From Capitulum mitella (Eukaryota; Arthropoda; Thecostraca; Pollicipedomorpha; Pollicipedidae): a stretch of DNA of 64,000 bases. The position numbers and the translations under genes were made by a program. Under the pieces are notes generated by a model that saw nothing but the letters and a program-made list of their open reading frames with translations, searched no databases and had not been told where the DNA came from. Below are positions 62,326-64,000 of the stretch, one piece after another (position 1 is the stretch's first letter; every line of letters begins with the position of its first letter). The stretch is from assembly GCA_030062745.1 (NCBI GenBank), contig CP099849.1, positions 15,933,307-15,997,306 of the forward strand. The letters run 5' to 3'.

Positions 62326-64000
62326 ACACAACATACATGCGTTTTACAAATTTTCGCCAGGGAGATATGCGTGTATCAAATACGAACCTTTTGGTGTGCC
62401 CTGTGCGTAGCAGATGTGGTTGATCCAAGTTACGGCTGGTTCTAGAAACCGCGGTAGATAGAAAAACGAAATTGAGTCACTGAACTTAGCAGACGATGCA
62501 TGCGTCAAGATCTCGACAAATGACAATTTGCCGGGGATTTTGTTTCATTGGCAAGCAGTCAATAAATCACTCTAATCTCTCTAAATTAACCGGACCTGTC
62601 ATGGCGCTCTTGCCCGAACACGCCTTCATGGGGGGTGATCAAACTGACTCCTCCCAAAATCCAATCTAATGGTGATTGTGGACTTAAAGTGGCATCATGG
62701 GATAACCTCTTTCTTGGCCATTCTACAACCAACCTATTTGGCCCGCTCTGTGCGTTATCTCCAGCCATTTGAGGGCAAACGGAGGCATGTTAAAAAGTTT
62801 TGGAGACTGTTACTTTTTCTCAGATTCTGTGGCTTTAAGTATCTTCCGAAGATGCATGCGGTTCAGATATTCTTTTTATATACATGCGATACAATGGCAG
62901 ATACATGAATACAAATGAAAGACACCGAAAATTATCTTAGGTCATGCAAGACCACGGTTCTCGCTGGTGGTTGTGCTCCTGCCGACGCGGAGTGGGGCGG
63001 CGACCACCAGGTTTAAACCTTTTATCTCTTCTTTTTCCCAATTTTGTATTTCATCAGATGAATATTGGATTACAAGCCAGAACAGTTTTAGAACCGCTGT
63101 CTACTTTTAGAAAGGCACGGTGAGTTTTAGAAACGTAAGTTAAATCGTTCGAAAATATTCAAGAAAACTAGCTGGGGGTCAAATAGCCCTCCCCCAGCAC
63201 GGAGTGGGTAAGCTCCCAGACGAGAGGTTGCTGCACAAAATGGACCGGCAATACAAACATCGGGTTAAAAGTGAACATAAGGCGAGAAAGACTATGACAG
63301 ACTGGAACTGACAAACAGCATAGTTATTAAACGTCTTATTTCTCACCGACAGTCCCACATTCAGCCCTTCCTTTGCATCTGGCATGTTTGCCGGCAACGT
63401 AGAGCATGCACACAAACATAATGAAAAAACAACTGAAAGAACAAATGAATAAAATGAATGAAAAAGACTGGCGTCGAGGAGTGTTACGAATGGGAGCCGT
63501 CTGTGGACAGATCATTCACGACGCAATCTTTCAAGACGATAGAGAGTTCCACCTGCGTCCATTCTGCATCGTTTTGTGTATACTGCACGATGCGCGAGAA
63601 CTGACCGGTTTTGAGATGTATCTCTGGGCGATGGAGCGGTTAGTCAAAGGACCCATGAAGACCGATTAATCAAGAATCCGCAAAATGTTAGGAAGTAAGG
63701 AATCAGCCCGCGAACCAACTAGTGAACCATCCAGATATTCTAGCAATAAAAGCAACAATCAGTAAATAAAACAACGGACATGCAGGATTGCGGTGCAAGC
63801 ATGAAGTCGCTGCCTAAAAGAAGACATAACGGAAAATATTACGTGCTCTGTTGTTGAAAAAAAAACTTCAATAAGCGTCATTAACAGCGTGACAGAAACT
63901 GATAATGGAGATGTTAGTCATTTACAAAGAAGACGTTGGGACGTCAAGGCGTACCATGCTTCTATACTTACGCTTATATGTTACTTATCAGTTATTTGCT
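62326..64000. other. AT-rich DNA to the right edge
   Basis: No repeat or confirmed gene. One complete 87-codon frame at 63406-63669 is listed separately. Confidence 0.5.
63406..63669 (+). CDS. Unrecognised 87-codon open frame
   Basis: The frame runs from ATG to TAA and encodes a charged start (MKKQLKEQMNKMNEKDWRRG) followed by a more mixed segment with CIVLCILHDARELTGFEMYL. I recognise no family. It is one of few intergenic frames with a balanced amino-acid mix, but a frame this long is expected by chance in 64 kb. Confidence 0.12.
   Translation: MHTNIMKKQLKEQMNKMNEKDWRRGVLRMGAVCGQIIHDAIFQDDREFHLRPFCIVLCILHDARELTGFEMYLWAMERLVKGPMKTD

Overview
The window is animal genomic DNA, almost certainly from an invertebrate and most likely an arthropod (a crustacean would fit; this is inference). 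It has widely spaced exons with GT-AG introns of up to about 8 kb. About 45-50% GC overall is broken by very GC-rich islands. There are many minisatellites and poly(G)/poly(C) tracts, and several degraded mobile elements. There are no bacterial-type operons. Most open frames are chance frames or minisatellite frames.

One gene can be assembled with confidence. It lies on the minus strand from about 28.76 kb down to the left edge and encodes the amino-terminal cytoplasmic half of an SLC4 bicarbonate transporter, closest in layout to the arthropod Na+-driven anion exchanger (Ndae1/NDCBE/NBCn type). Nine coding exons at 28762-28672, 23255-23127, 18855-18671, 10893-10766, 8804-8585, 7818-7674, 2071-1962, 1416-1231 and 785-579 join in phase at every junction. 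They give 467 codons, ending where the family continues towards the membrane domain. The membrane-domain exons lie beyond position 1. The exons carry, in order, the acidic start exon, a His/Arg-rich segment, an Ala-rich linker, and the conserved cytoplasmic core running through [75 protein letters not shown] and [15 protein letters not shown].

The last visible exon ends directly at a 52-bp minisatellite (1-578) whose unit contains a copy of that exon's own splice donor. This is the most unusual structure in the window.

The introns hold minisatellites, a 258-bp direct duplication, GC islands with CRE-like palindromes, and one copy of a 1.3-kb TTAA-flanked element that looks like a non-autonomous piggyBac-type transposon. 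A second copy of the element lies inverted at 58.87-60.13 kb.

Right of 28.8 kb no gene can be called with confidence. The region contains an inverted pair of GIY-YIG endonuclease fragments from a Penelope-like retroelement (33.6-34.3 kb), four minisatellite blocks (35.6-36.5, 37.3-37.5, 40.1-40.5 and 52.8-54.1 kb), a 176-bp TA-rich miniature inverted-repeat element (41.5 kb) and a possible hAT-like remnant (42.8-44.6 kb). It also has a tRNA-derived SINE candidate (49.3 kb), an old degenerate repeat (56.3-56.9 kb) and two CTCF-like sites (62.2-62.3 kb). A CpG-rich segment with a strong minus-strand splice donor at 38.66 kb and an open exon-like segment at 30.3 kb are candidates for upstream exons of the SLC4 gene, but these are only inference.
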